Shown here in pieces: positions 41,114 to 50,417 of a stretch of DNA of 64,000 bases (positions within the stretch are counted from its first letter, which is position 1; each line of letters starts with the position of its first letter). A model generated the notes under the pieces. It was given only the letters and a program-made list of their open reading frames with translations. It did not search any database and was not told the DNA's origin. The DNA comes from Sinorhizobium arboris LMG 14919 (GTDB lineage Bacteria > Pseudomonadota > Alphaproteobacteria > Rhizobiales > Rhizobiaceae). Made by a program: the position numbers and the translations under genes. Location of the stretch: positions 646,317-710,316 of the forward strand of contig NZ_ATYB01000014.1 in the NCBI RefSeq assembly GCF_000427465.1, written 5' to 3'.

Positions 41114-41620
41114 GTGAGTGAAGGAAAGGCCCGCAGGGGCGTCGTTCAGATAAGTGAAGTCGCCAACGGCCTGATCGATCCGGTGCTGGCGAAGCGTGCC
41201 GGCATCAATACGATGCTGCTCGGTTCGTGGGACGAAATCGCGGGGGCGGAGTTCGCCGATTGCACCCGTCCGGAAAGAATTACCTGGCCACGCCGTGCTT
41301 CCGAAACCGCGGGCGAAGGCGGCTACCAGCCGGGCGTCCTGACAGTTGCCTGCGAGGGCGCGCGGGCGCTTTTCCTGAGCCATGCTCAGGGCGAGCTGAT
41401 CCAACGCATCAACGGCTTCTTCGGTTTCCATGCGGTCGGTCAGTTGCGCATCGTCCAGAAGCCGGTTGCGACGCCGCCCAAACGCCACAGCCGCCCGAAA
41501 CCCCTTGTCGGCGAAGCTGCCCGGCGGCTCGAAGCCATGGTGGAGGGCGTCGAGAGCGAGGTGCTGAAGGCGGCGCTGAAGCGGCTCGGCACTGCCGTTC
41601 TGGCGACGCGGCGGCGATGA
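41114..41620 (+). CDS. DUF721 (DciA-like) protein
   Basis: A 168-residue protein. The N-terminal 110 residues (ISEVANGLIDPVLAKRAGIN, then LLGSWDEIAGAEFADCTRPE and GVLTVACEGARALFLSH) match DUF721, the family of DciA, which loads replicative helicase in many bacteria. GTG 41114 has GAGAG upstream; TTG 41093 is in frame but less likely. Conserved divergent partner of mutY in alphaproteobacteria. A helicase-loading role is inferred from family membership only. Confidence 0.82.
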   Translation: MSEGKARRGVVQISEVANGLIDPVLAKRAGINTMLLGSWDEIAGAEFADCTRPERITWPRRASETAGEGGYQPGVLTVACEGARALFLSHAQGELIQRINGFFGFHAVGQLRIVQKPVATPPKRHSRPKPLVGEAARRLEAMVEGVESEVLKAALKRLGTAVLATRRR

Positions 41621-41729
41621 CGGTCACGATTGTTTGAACGCTGTTGAAACACCCCCCCTTGTCGCTCCGCACGCGGCAAGTTATCGAAATCACGCTTCAA
41701 TTTTCCTCGAGTAAACACGGGTCCTGTCC

Positions 41730-42530
41730 ATGTCCGCTTCCCAAACAAGCCTTCCGAAACGCCTGCTGGGCGGGGTCGCCGTCGCAGCGCTCGCCCTGGC
41801 GCTTGCAGCCTGCAGCGATGAAAAGAAAGAGGCGGCTTCGACGGCCCCCACAGAAGCCACGGATACGACGACTACCGCCTCGACCGCTCAGGCGCCTGCG
41901 GCCCCGAGCGAGGCGAAGCCCGCGACCGAAGTGGCGCAGGCCTCTACCCCTGCCGCCAAGGTCGAGTTGCCGAAGTCGGAGGGCAGCGTAGACATGGCCA
42001 AGCTCCTGGAGCCCGGAGCGCTGCCGGAAATGGCGCTCGGAGATGCGAATGCGCCGGTCACCATCGTCGAATACATGTCGATGACCTGCCCGCATTGCGC
42101 CAATTTCCACAACGATACGTTCGACGCGATCAAGACGAAGTATGTCGACAGCGGCAAGGTGCGCTTCATCGTCCGCGAATTCCCCTTCGATCCGCGCGCG
42201 GCAGCCGCCTTCATGCTGGCGCGCTGTGCACCCGAGGGGCAGTATTTCCCGATGATTTCCATGCTGTTCAAGCAGCAGGAGCAGTGGGCCGCTGCGCACA
42301 ACGGCCGCGATGCTCTCCTGCAGCTGTCGAAACTCGCCGGTTTTACACAGGAGAGCTTCGAGGCCTGCTTGACGAACCAGAAGCTTCTGGATGATGTGAA
42401 TGCAGTAATGCAGAGGGGCGCAAAGGAATTCGGGGTCAAGTCGACGCCGACCTTCTTCGTCAACGGTGAGCACTATTCGGGGGACATGTCGGTTGACGTT
42501 ATGTCGGCCCTCATCGACAGCAAACTCTGA
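41730..42530 (+). CDS. DsbA-like thioredoxin-fold lipoprotein
   Basis: A 266-residue envelope protein. LALALAACSD is a lipobox with lipidated C28. Residues about 30-85 are an Ala/Thr/Pro-rich linker. The thioredoxin domain follows, with active site C120-P-H-C123 in YMSMTCPHCANFH and cis-Pro region KSTPTFFVNG. It likely oxidises or isomerises periplasmic disulfides while tethered to the inner membrane by a flexible arm. It stands between mutY/DUF721 and smc, a common order. Confidence 0.88.
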   Translation: MSASQTSLPKRLLGGVAVAALALALAACSDEKKEAASTAPTEATDTTTTASTAQAPAAPSEAKPATEVAQASTPAAKVELPKSEGSVDMAKLLEPGALPEMALGDANAPVTIVEYMSMTCPHCANFHNDTFDAIKTKYVDSGKVRFIVREFPFDPRAAAAFMLARCAPEGQYFPMISMLFKQQEQWAAAHNGRDALLQLSKLAGFTQESFEACLTNQKLLDDVNAVMQRGAKEFGVKSTPTFFVNGEHYSGDMSVDVMSALIDSKL

Positions 42531-42550
42531 TCCTTCGCTTTCGATTTCGG

Positions 42551-42582
42551 CGGGCGACGGCGGCGGCCGTGCGCCCGTTTTT
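42551..42582 (+). terminator. Intrinsic terminator after the DsbA-like gene
   Basis: CGGGCG at 42551-42556 with inner CGGC pairs to GCCG and CGCCCG at 42572-42577, followed by TTTTTG. It lies 20 nt past the stop codon. Confidence 0.8.
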
Positions 42583-42719
42583 GTATTGGGCTGCCTGTGG
42601 GGTTTCACCATGCCTCACGCTGACGTTTCGCCGGAAGTTCAGACAAACAGGTCGCGAATGCCGTTCTCGCAGGGCAGAGGGGGGTATCGGCACACGCCGT
42701 CCACCCCAGCGTGTCCCTC

Positions 42720-45700
42720 ATGAAATTCACCAGGCTGCGCCTGCTGGGCTTCAAATCCTTCGTCGAACCGACGGAATTCGTCATTGAGCGAGGCCTGACC
42801 GGGGTGGTCGGTCCGAACGGCTGCGGCAAGTCGAATCTCGTCGAGGCCCTTCGTTGGGTGATGGGCGAAAACTCCTACAAGAACATGCGCGCTTCCGGCA
42901 TGGACGACGTGATCTTTTCCGGATCCGGCAACCGGCCGGCGCGCAACACGGCCGAGGTTGGCCTCTATCTCGACAACAGCGATCGTACCGCGCCGGCAGC
43001 CTTCAACGACAGCGACGAGATACAGGTGACGCGCCGGATTGAGCGAGAGCAGGGCTCTGTCTACCGCATCAATGGCAAGGAGGCGCGCGCCAAGGACGTG
43101 CAGCTGCTGTTTGCCGATGCGTCTACCGGTGCACGCTCGCCCTCGATGGTGGGGCAGGGCCGCATCGGCGAGCTGATCGCCGCCAAGCCCCAGGCGCGCC
43201 GGCAGCTGCTCGAGGAGGCGGCCGGCATTTCCGGCCTGCATTCGCGCCGTCACGAGGCGGAACTGCGGCTGAAGGCCGCCGAGACGAATCTCGAGCGCCT
43301 CGACGACGTCACCTCACAGCTCGAAAGCCAGATCGAGAGCCTCAAGCGTCAGTCGCGCCAGGCCAACCGCTTCAAAATGCTGTCGGCGGAAATTCGCCGC
43401 CACGAGGCGATCCTGTTCCATATTCGGTGGGTGCAGGCCAAGGAGGCGGAGGCAGAGGCGACCAGCCAGCTGAATCAGATCACCGCACTCGTTGCCGAGA
43501 AGGCGCAGGCGCAGATGGAAGCGGCCAAGGCTCAGGGGATAGCGAGCCTCAAGCTGCCCGAGCTGCGCGAAAGCGAGGCGAAGCTCGCAGCCGGGCTACA
43601 GCGCCTGCAGATCGCCCGCGCGCAGCTCGAGGAGGATGCCGGGCGAATCCTGCGCCGCCGCGAAGAATTGCAACGGCGACTGGCGCAGCTTGCCGAGGAT
43701 ATCGCCCGTGAAGAGCGACTCGTCGCCGACAATGCCGGCATTCTCTCCCGCCTCGACCAGGAGGAGGAAGGTTTGCGAGACATGCTGGCCGAGGCGGACG
43801 ACCGCGGCGCGCAGGCGCGCGAGAGGCTCGATGAGGCCAATGAGAAGCTTGCGGCGAGCGAGGCCGGTCTCGCCCGCATTACGGCCGAGCGCGCCGAGGC
43901 GAAAGCCGCGCGCAATCAGATCGAGAGAGCGTTGCGCGATCTCTCCGAGAGACAGGCGCGCCTTGCACGTCAGCTTGCCGATCATGGTCGCGAACTCGAC
44001 GATCTTGACGGTCGGATGGCAAGTCTTCCCGACCCGGACGAGAAGAGGGGGCAGGTGGAGCTTGCGGAGGCGGCGCTGGAGGAGGCCGAGGCCGCTGTCG
44101 CCGCCGTTGAAGAGCGCCTCGCCGAGGCGCGCGCCGGCGAAACCGCCGCCCGCCCCCCGGTCGACCAGGCCCGGGCGCGGCTGAACGGAATCGAGACGGA
44201 AGCACGAACGATCCGCCGCATGCTGGAGGCGGCCGGAGCCAGCACCTATCCGGCCGTCGTAGAGGACATGGAAGTCGAACGCGGCTTCGAGGCGGCGCTT
44301 GGTGCCGCCCTTGGCGACGACCTCGATTCTCCCCTGGAGCAGGCGGCGCCGTCGCACTGGCGCATGCCCGGCGACGATGCGGAGGATCCCGCACTGCCGG
44401 CTGGTGCCGAGCCTTTGATCGATTTCGTCCAGGCACCGGAGGCGCTGAGGCGAACGCTCCGGCAGATCGGGATCGTCGAGAGCGAAGGGGTGGCGGTGCG
44501 ACTGCTGCCGCTCCTGAAGGCCGGCCAGCGGCTGGTGACGAAGCAGGGCGGTGTTTGGCGATGGGACGGCCACGTGACCGGCTCGGAAGCGCCGAGCGCT
44601 GCGGCCCTGAGGCTCGCCCAGAAGAACCGTCTCTCCGAACTCGAAGGCGATGCGGAGGAGGCGAACGAGGGCTTGCTGAAGGCCGAGGCGGATCTCGCTG
44701 CGGCCGCCGCGCAAATCCGCGCCGAGGACGAGAGGCTGAGGCTTTCGCGCGATGCGCAGCGCATGCTTGCAAGGCAGCTCGCCGAAGCGCGCGAAGCCTT
44801 GGCAGCCGCCGAGCGGGCCTCGGGCGATCTCGCCCGCCGTCGCGCGGTGCTTGCCGAGACCAAGCTCCAGATGGAGGGCCAGGCCGAGGAGATCGCCGAG
44901 GAGATCGAGGCGGCCAAGGAGGCTTTTGCCAGCCAGCCGGACCCTGCAGAGCTCGACCTGCGACTGAGCACGCGGACGGCGGAAGTCGCGACCGATCGGG
45001 CGGCGGCCGCCGAAGCGCGGGCGGCCCATGACGGTCTCGCACGCGAAAACGATGAGCGCCTCAGGCGGCTCGCGGCCATCTCCGGCGAGCGAGAGACCTG
45101 GCGGGTGAGGGCGGCGAGCGCCGAGAATCACATCGCGACGCTCCGCGAGCGCGAGGCGGAGGCGCGAGAGGAAGTTGAGGAACTGCTCGACGCGCCGGAC
45201 GAGTTCGACGACAAGCGCCGCGCGCTGATGAACGAACTGCAGAAAGCGGAGGCGTCACGCCGAGAGGCGGCCGACAGGCTCGCCGAGGCGGAAAACCACC
45301 AGCGCGAAGCGGATCGGCAGGCCGCAACCGCGCTCTCGGAGTTGGCCGAGATACGCGAAAAGCGCGGCCGCGCTGAAGAGCGGCTCGTTTCTGCGCGGGA
45401 GCGGCGGGTGGAGATAGAGGCACGAATCCTGGAAGCATTGTCCTGTGCTCCGCATGAGGTGATACGTCTGACCGGCCTTGGCTCCGGCGAAGGGCTACCG
45501 GACATGCGCGCTGTTGAGCGGGAACTCGAGCGGCTGAAAATCGAGCGGGAGCGGCTCGGCGCCGTCAACTTGCGTGCGGACGAGGAGCAGAAGGAGCTTT
45601 CGGAGCGGCTTGCAGCGCTGCTCAAGGAGCGCGACGACGTCATCGAGGCGATCCGCAAGTTGAGGAGTGCCATCCACAACCTTAACCGCGAGGGCCGCGA

Positions 45701-46181
45701 GCGGCTGATTGCCGCTTTCGATGTGGTCAATGTGCAGTTCCAGCGGCTCTTCACCCATCTCTTCGGAGGCGGCACGGCGGAACTGCAGCTCATCGAAAGC
45801 GACGATCCACTGGAAGCGGGGCTCGAAATCCTGGCCCGCCCGCCCGGCAAGAAGCCGCAGACGATGACGCTGCTTTCGGGCGGCGAGCAGGCCTTGACCG
45901 CCATGGCGCTGATCTTTGCCGTCTTTCTCACCAATCCGGCGCCGATCTGTGTGCTCGATGAGGTGGACGCGCCGCTCGACGACCACAATGTGGAGCGCTA
46001 TTGCAACCTGATGGACGAAATGGCGGCCTCGACCGAGACCCGCTTCGTCATCATCACCCACAATCCGATCACCATGGCCCGCATGAACCGCCTGTTCGGC
46101 GTTACCATGGCGGAACAGGGCGTTTCGCAGCTCGTCTCGGTCGACCTGCAGACGGCCGAGCGGTTGCGCGAAGCCGTTTGA
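42720..46181 (+). CDS. smc: Chromosome segregation protein SMC
   Basis: A 1153-residue ATPase that folds and separates chromosomes with ScpA/ScpB. Walker A (GPNGCGKSN) is at residues 31-39. Two long Ala/Glu/Arg-rich coiled coils flank a hinge (about 490-650, VVEDMEVERGFEAALGAALG). The C-terminal head has the ABC signature LLSGGEQALTAMALIF and Walker B with PICVLDEVDAPLDD. ATG 42720 is used; GTG 42711 in frame would add three residues. Full length for alphaproteobacteria. Confidence 0.97.
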   Translation: MKFTRLRLLGFKSFVEPTEFVIERGLTGVVGPNGCGKSNLVEALRWVMGENSYKNMRASGMDDVIFSGSGNRPARNTAEVGLYLDNSDRTAPAAFNDSDEIQVTRRIEREQGSVYRINGKEARAKDVQLLFADASTGARSPSMVGQGRIGELIAAKPQARRQLLEEAAGISGLHSRRHEAELRLKAAETNLERLDDVTSQLESQIESLKRQSRQANRFKMLSAEIRRHEAILFHIRWVQAKEAEAEATSQLNQITALVAEKAQAQMEAAKAQGIASLKLPELRESEAKLAAGLQRLQIARAQLEEDAGRILRRREELQRRLAQLAEDIAREERLVADNAGILSRLDQEEEGLRDMLAEADDRGAQARERLDEANEKLAASEAGLARITAERAEAKAARNQIERALRDLSERQARLARQLADHGRELDDLDGRMASLPDPDEKRGQVELAEAALEEAEAAVAAVEERLAEARAGETAARPPVDQARARLNGIETEARTIRRMLEAAGASTYPAVVEDMEVERGFEAALGAALGDDLDSPLEQAAPSHWRMPGDDAEDPALPAGAEPLIDFVQAPEALRRTLRQIGIVESEGVAVRLLPLLKAGQRLVTKQGGVWRWDGHVTGSEAPSAAALRLAQKNRLSELEGDAEEANEGLLKAEADLAAAAAQIRAEDERLRLSRDAQRMLARQLAEAREALAAAERASGDLARRRAVLAETKLQMEGQAEEIAEEIEAAKEAFASQPDPAELDLRLSTRTAEVATDRAAAAEARAAHDGLARENDERLRRLAAISGERETWRVRAASAENHIATLREREAEAREEVEELLDAPDEFDDKRRALMNELQKAEASRREAADRLAEAENHQREADRQAATALSELAEIREKRGRAEERLVSARERRVEIEARILEALSCAPHEVIRLTGLGSGEGLPDMRAVERELERLKIERERLGAVNLRADEEQKELSERLAALLKERDDVIEAIRKLRSAIHNLNREGRERLIAAFDVVNVQFQRLFTHLFGGGTAELQLIESDDPLEAGLEILARPPGKKPQTMTLLSGGEQALTAMALIFAVFLTNPAPICVLDEVDAPLDDHNVERYCNLMDEMAASTETRFVIITHNPITMARMNRLFGVTMAEQGVSQLVSVDLQTAERLREAV

Positions 46182-46415
46182 CGCCGGCTCTCAAGTTTGG
46201 TGCACTGCAACAAAATTCTTCGCCAAGTGCATTTTCAGCCCGGAGCATATACTGTAGATCGTCTGGAACGGAGTGAGGAAACTGTTGCGGATTTCCGCCA
46301 GCATCCCGCTCTAACGCCTTAGATTCGATCACGTTCATGATTTAGGCCGATCCGGCTCATAATCATCGGGATCCCGGGGGCGGGCGTGGACGGCTGTTTC
46401 GGGTGGAGAACAGGC
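46182..46415. repeat. smc-ppdK spacer with dispersed repeat fragments
   Basis: No gene is seen. CATCCCGCTCTAACGC near 46302-46318 is the exact inverse of the repeat segment at 35441-35456, and GATTCGATCACGTTCATGAT just after it is another common rhizobial intergenic word. The ppdK promoter must lie here but no clear box was identified. Confidence 0.5.
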
Positions 46416-49112
46416 ATGGCGAAATGGGTATATACCTTTGGCGCGGGAGAGGCCGAAGGGAGCGCGGAAGACCGCGACCGGTTGGGCGGCAAGGGAGCTA
46501 ACCTGGCGGAGATGTGCAATCTCGGTCTGCCGGTGCCGCCGGGGCTCACGATCGTCACGAACGCCTGCAACAGCTATCTCGAGAATGGCTGCCGCATGCC
46601 GGAAGGTTTGCGCGACGAGGTTCGCGAGGGCATTGCCCGAATGGAGAAAATCACAGGGCGCGCCTTCGGCGATACGAACCGCCCGCTGCTCCTGTCGGTC
46701 CGTTCCGGCGCGCGCGCGTCCATGCCGGGAATGATGGACACGGTTCTGAACCTCGGCCTTAACGATCAATCCGTGCATGCGCTCGGCCACGATGCCGGCG
46801 ATGCGCGCTTTGCCTGGGACAGTTACCGCCGCTTCATCCAAATGTATGGCGACGTGGTGATGGGCGTGGACCACGAGGTTTTCGAGGAAATCCTGGAAGA
46901 CGAGAAGGCACGCCTCGGCCACGAGCAGGATACGGAGCTTTCCGCCGTCGAGTGGCAGCACGTGATCACACGTTACAAGGAGGCGATCGAGGAGGTGCTC
47001 GGCACACCTTTCCCGCAGGATCCGGAAATACAGCTCTGGGGCGCGATCGGTGCGGTCTTTTCCAGTTGGATGAATCCGCGGGCCATTACCTACCGCCACC
47101 TTCACGGCATACCGGCCGGCTGGGGCACGGCCGTCAACGTGCAGGCCATGGTCTTCGGCAATCTGGGCAATTCGTCCGCAACCGGCGTCGCCTTCACACG
47201 CAACCCTTCGACCGGCGAGAAGGAGCTCTATGGCGAGTTCCTCGTCAATGCTCAGGGCGAGGACGTCGTCGCCGGCATCCGCACGCCGCAGAACATCACC
47301 GAGGCGGCCCGCATCGCCTCCGGTTCGGACAGGCCGTCCCTGGAAAAGCTGATGCCTGAGGCCTTTGCCGAGTTCGAGAAGATCTGCAACGCCCTCGAGC
47401 GCCACTATCGCGATATGCAGGATATCGAGTTCACGATCGAGCGCGGCAAGCTCTGGATGCTGCAGACGCGTTCCGGCAAGCGAACGGCCAAATCCGCGCT
47501 GAAGATCGCCGTCGACATGGCCGAGGAAGGGCTGATCTCGAAGGAGGAGGCTGTTGCGCGCATCGACCCCGCGTCCCTCGACCAGCTTCTGCATCCGACC
47601 ATCGATCCCCACGCCCGCCGAGACGTTATCGGTTCCGGCCTGCCAGCCTCGCCGGGAGCGGCGACGGGCGAGATCGTCTTCAGCTCCGACGAGGCGGTGC
47701 AGGCGGTCAAGGAAGGCCGCAAGGTCATTCTCGTTCGCGTCGAGACGAGTCCGGAAGACATTCACGGCATGCACGCGGCGGAAGGCATCCTGACGACGCG
47801 CGGCGGCATGACGAGTCACGCGGCGGTCGTCGCCCGCGGTATGGGCACCCCTTGCGTATCGGGTGCCGGCAGCATCCGCGTCGATCAGCGCAACGAACTC
47901 CTGATCGCAGCAAGCGTAACGCTCAAGAAGGGCGACGTGATCACCATCGACGGCTCCTCCGGCCAGGTGCTGAAGGGCGAAATCCCCATGCTGCAGCCGG
48001 AGCTTTCGGGCGACTTCGGCAAGATCATGCAATGGGCCGATGCGAGCCGCCGCATGACCGTGCGCACCAATGCCGAGACGCCGGCGGATGCGCGCGCTGC
48101 CCGCTCCTTCGGCGCCGAAGGCATCGGCCTCTGCCGCACGGAGCACATGTTCTTCGAGGACGACCGCATCAATGTGATGCGAGAGATGATCCTGGCGGAA
48201 GACGAGGCAGGTCGGCGGGCGGCACTTGCCAAGCTTCTTCCGATGCAGCGCTCCGACTTCGTGGAGCTCTTTTCCATTATGCACGGACTGCCGGTTACGA
48301 TCCGTCTTCTCGATCCGCCGCTCCACGAGTTTCTGCCCAAGACAGACGAGGAGATCGCCGAAGTCGCGCGCGTGCTGGCGGTAGACCCCGCCGAGCTGCG
48401 CCAGCGGGTCGATGCACTGCACGAGTTCAACCCGATGCTCGGGCATCGCGGCTGCCGCCTGGCGATTTCCTATCCGGAGATCGTCGAGATGCAGGCACGG
48501 GCGATTTTCGAGGCGGCGGTCAAGGCTGCCCGCGATACCGGCGCCGCCGTCGTCCCCGAGATCATGGTGCCGCTTGTCGGCCTGCGCGCCGAACTCGATT
48601 ACGTCAAGGCTCGGATCGAGGCTGTCGCCAGCGAGGTCATCGGCGAAGCCGGCGACAATATCGACTATCTGATCGGCACAATGATCGAGTTGCCGCGGGC
48701 GGCTCTCAGGGCGGACACGATCGCCGAGTCGGCCGATTTCTTCTCCTTCGGCACCAACGACCTGACGCAGACCACATTCGGCATTTCGCGCGACGACGCC
48801 GCCCCATTCCTTGCCACCTATCAGCAGAAGGGCATCATCGAGCAGGATCCCTTCGTCTCGCTCGATTTCGAGGGCGTGGGCGAACTGATCCAGATCGCGG
48901 CGGAGCGGGGCAGGCGGACGAAGAACGGCCTGAAACTCGGTATCTGCGGCGAGCACGGCGGCGATCCCGCCTCGATCCGCTTCTGCGAGGAATCGGGTCT
49001 CGATTACGTCTCCTGCTCGCCCTTCCGGGTGCCGATCGCGAGACTTGCGGCCGCACAGGCGACGATCAACGGCCGCGAGGTCGCAAAGGTTCAGGCTCTG
49101 GCGGCGAGCTGA
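46416..49112 (+). CDS. ppdK: Pyruvate, phosphate dikinase
   Basis: An 898-residue enzyme interconverting pyruvate + ATP + Pi with PEP + AMP + PPi, feeding gluconeogenesis from C4-dicarboxylates. The ATP-grasp N-domain opens with GGKGANLAEMCNLGLPVPPG. The swinging domain has phosphorylated His468 in GGMTSHAAVVARGMG. The C-terminal TIM barrel has LCRTEHMFF and the catalytic Cys in GICGEHGGDPAS. Start at ATG 46416 (MAKWVYTFG) with GTGGAGAAC upstream. Confidence 0.97.
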   Translation: MAKWVYTFGAGEAEGSAEDRDRLGGKGANLAEMCNLGLPVPPGLTIVTNACNSYLENGCRMPEGLRDEVREGIARMEKITGRAFGDTNRPLLLSVRSGARASMPGMMDTVLNLGLNDQSVHALGHDAGDARFAWDSYRRFIQMYGDVVMGVDHEVFEEILEDEKARLGHEQDTELSAVEWQHVITRYKEAIEEVLGTPFPQDPEIQLWGAIGAVFSSWMNPRAITYRHLHGIPAGWGTAVNVQAMVFGNLGNSSATGVAFTRNPSTGEKELYGEFLVNAQGEDVVAGIRTPQNITEAARIASGSDRPSLEKLMPEAFAEFEKICNALERHYRDMQDIEFTIERGKLWMLQTRSGKRTAKSALKIAVDMAEEGLISKEEAVARIDPASLDQLLHPTIDPHARRDVIGSGLPASPGAATGEIVFSSDEAVQAVKEGRKVILVRVETSPEDIHGMHAAEGILTTRGGMTSHAAVVARGMGTPCVSGAGSIRVDQRNELLIAASVTLKKGDVITIDGSSGQVLKGEIPMLQPELSGDFGKIMQWADASRRMTVRTNAETPADARAARSFGAEGIGLCRTEHMFFEDDRINVMREMILAEDEAGRRAALAKLLPMQRSDFVELFSIMHGLPVTIRLLDPPLHEFLPKTDEEIAEVARVLAVDPAELRQRVDALHEFNPMLGHRGCRLAISYPEIVEMQARAIFEAAVKAARDTGAAVVPEIMVPLVGLRAELDYVKARIEAVASEVIGEAGDNIDYLIGTMIELPRAALRADTIAESADFFSFGTNDLTQTTFGISRDDAAPFLATYQQKGIIEQDPFVSLDFEGVGELIQIAAERGRRTKNGLKLGICGEHGGDPASIRFCEESGLDYVSCSPFRVPIARLAAAQATINGREVAKVQALAAS

Positions 49113-49143
49113 AGGCAAAATGGCGTTCCGGCGGCTGGATATT

Positions 49144-49192
49144 CCCCTCATCCAGCTTGCGGGCCACCTTCTCCCGGCAAGCGGGGCGAAGG
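49144..49192. repeat. Partial RIME-type repeat
   Basis: CCCCTCATCCAGCTTGCGGG followed by CCACCTTCTCCCGGCAAGCG and GGGCGAAGG is a half-copy of the mosaic repeat complete at 33947-34111, located just after ppdK. Confidence 0.6.
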
Positions 49193-49290
49193 AAAATCGC
49201 CGCAACGCTCTGGGCTACCTCCCCGGGATGATGATGTGCCTTGCGCGGGGCAACGGTGGATGGGTGAGCCCGGCGAACCGGCGGAGCCGC

Positions 49291-49539
49291 TCAGTGCCAG
49301 TAATAGGGGCCGCGCAAGAAGACGTCGTTGTCATAGCGGAAAGCGCGCGCTTCCGCCCGGCGGTCGAGATCTATGCGCTGCAGGCAGGTTGCGAACGCAT
49401 CCGTGCCTCTTCTGAAGCCGTAGGAGGCGCATGTATTTTCGTCTCTCGCTCGCCGTTCCTGCGGCGACATCGACTGGCACGCAGCAAGCGCCAGCCCCGC
49501 GGCTGCGAGGCCAAGCAGTCTCATCGTCATCGTCGTCAT
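49291..49539 (-). CDS. Small lipoprotein, unknown
   Basis: An 82-residue protein: MRLLGLAAAGLALAACQSMS carries a lipobox (ALAAC). The mature 60 residues contain a Cys pair (DENTCASYGF, then FATCLQRID) and an Arg-rich end with PYYWH. AGGAGG before ATG 49539 argues strongly that it is a real gene. Such small Cys-paired lipoproteins are common in Rhizobiales. Confidence 0.72.
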   Translation of the reverse strand: MTTMTMRLLGLAAAGLALAACQSMSPQERRARDENTCASYGFRRGTDAFATCLQRIDLDRRAEARAFRYDNDVFLRGPYYWH

Positions 49540-49733
49540 TCTTGCCTCCTGATCGGCACCCATTCGCGGGGACAGAGACCGATGGCAGTCTGGACGACAG
49601 GCATAATAATGCAGCGCATAAGGCGAAGTCCGTGGGCGCGATTCAATCACACACATCATGCGCCCGGCGCACGTGACTGGTCAATCGTTCAGGCAGCGCC
49701 GCGCGTGCGTTCAGACATGCGGTCGGCTGTGGG

Positions 49734-50123
49734 TCAGATACGTTCGAGGACGCCGACGAAGGATTCGGCGAAGCTTTTGAGACCGGCTGTGCGCTCGCTC
49801 GGCTGCTCGACGCGGATGGTGGCGTCATCCTGAGCAAGACAGATGAACAGGATGATCGGTGTGTTGTCCTCAGTCCGGCCGTGGCGTACCGCGGCGATCG
49901 TCTCGCAATCGTCGACGAGACCGGAGGCCGGCAGAATGAAGAGCAACTCGGCGCCGATGTCGTGAGCGACCTTGTGGGTGAAGCCGACGAAATCGTCCTT
50001 GTTGCCGGAAAAGCGATCGAGCGAGAGTTCCAGCTCGAGAAGTGCCATGGGTATCGCAGCATCGCCGGCCGGCGGTGGAGGGGCGGGGAGGGCGATGTCC
50101 ATGGTAGATTGCGGTGCGGCCAT
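49734..50123 (-). CDS. Conserved hypothetical cytoplasmic protein
   Basis: A 129-residue protein not recognised. It has a Pro/Ala-rich opening (about 12-22), then a mixed alpha-beta domain (LLELELSLDRFSGNKDDFVG; GAELLFILPASGLVDDCETI; IILFICLAQDDATIRVEQPS). No signal peptide or helix. CGGAGAG upstream of ATG 50123 supports the start. Divergent from the DUF1499 gene across 294 nt in which I see no other feature. Confidence 0.6.
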   Translation of the reverse strand: MAAPQSTMDIALPAPPPPAGDAAIPMALLELELSLDRFSGNKDDFVGFTHKVAHDIGAELLFILPASGLVDDCETIAAVRHGRTEDNTPIILFICLAQDDATIRVEQPSERTAGLKSFAESFVGVLERI

Positions 50124-50417
50124 GATGTCTCTCCGTTGATTTGCCGCGCCTCGTTACGGCGACGACGGCCGATGCCTCCAAATGCCTGCAGCGCCGTGTT
50201 CCGGGCCGAATAGTGAACCTGAATTGGTGGTTAACGAGAATGGCAAATTTGCGGCACTCGTGTGAGTGGCGCCGCCTTATCTGCGCCCGCGTTCTTCCGT
50301 CGCCTCCGCGGAGCGATCTCCACCGGCGACGGCGGAGAATTTACCGGTTTGCACCACCCGAGCCATGGTCTAAGAAAGGCGAGGTCCTTTTCCGCCTCGG
50401 AGGATTGATTCCGTTAG

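Noticed and set aside
43596..45131. 511-codon minus-strand frame
   Set aside because: Antisense of smc coiled-coil region; no ribosome site or motifs.
46335..49205. 956-codon open frame on the minus strand
   Set aside because: It is the antisense of ppdK, with no family motifs. GC-rich third positions keep the opposite frame open.
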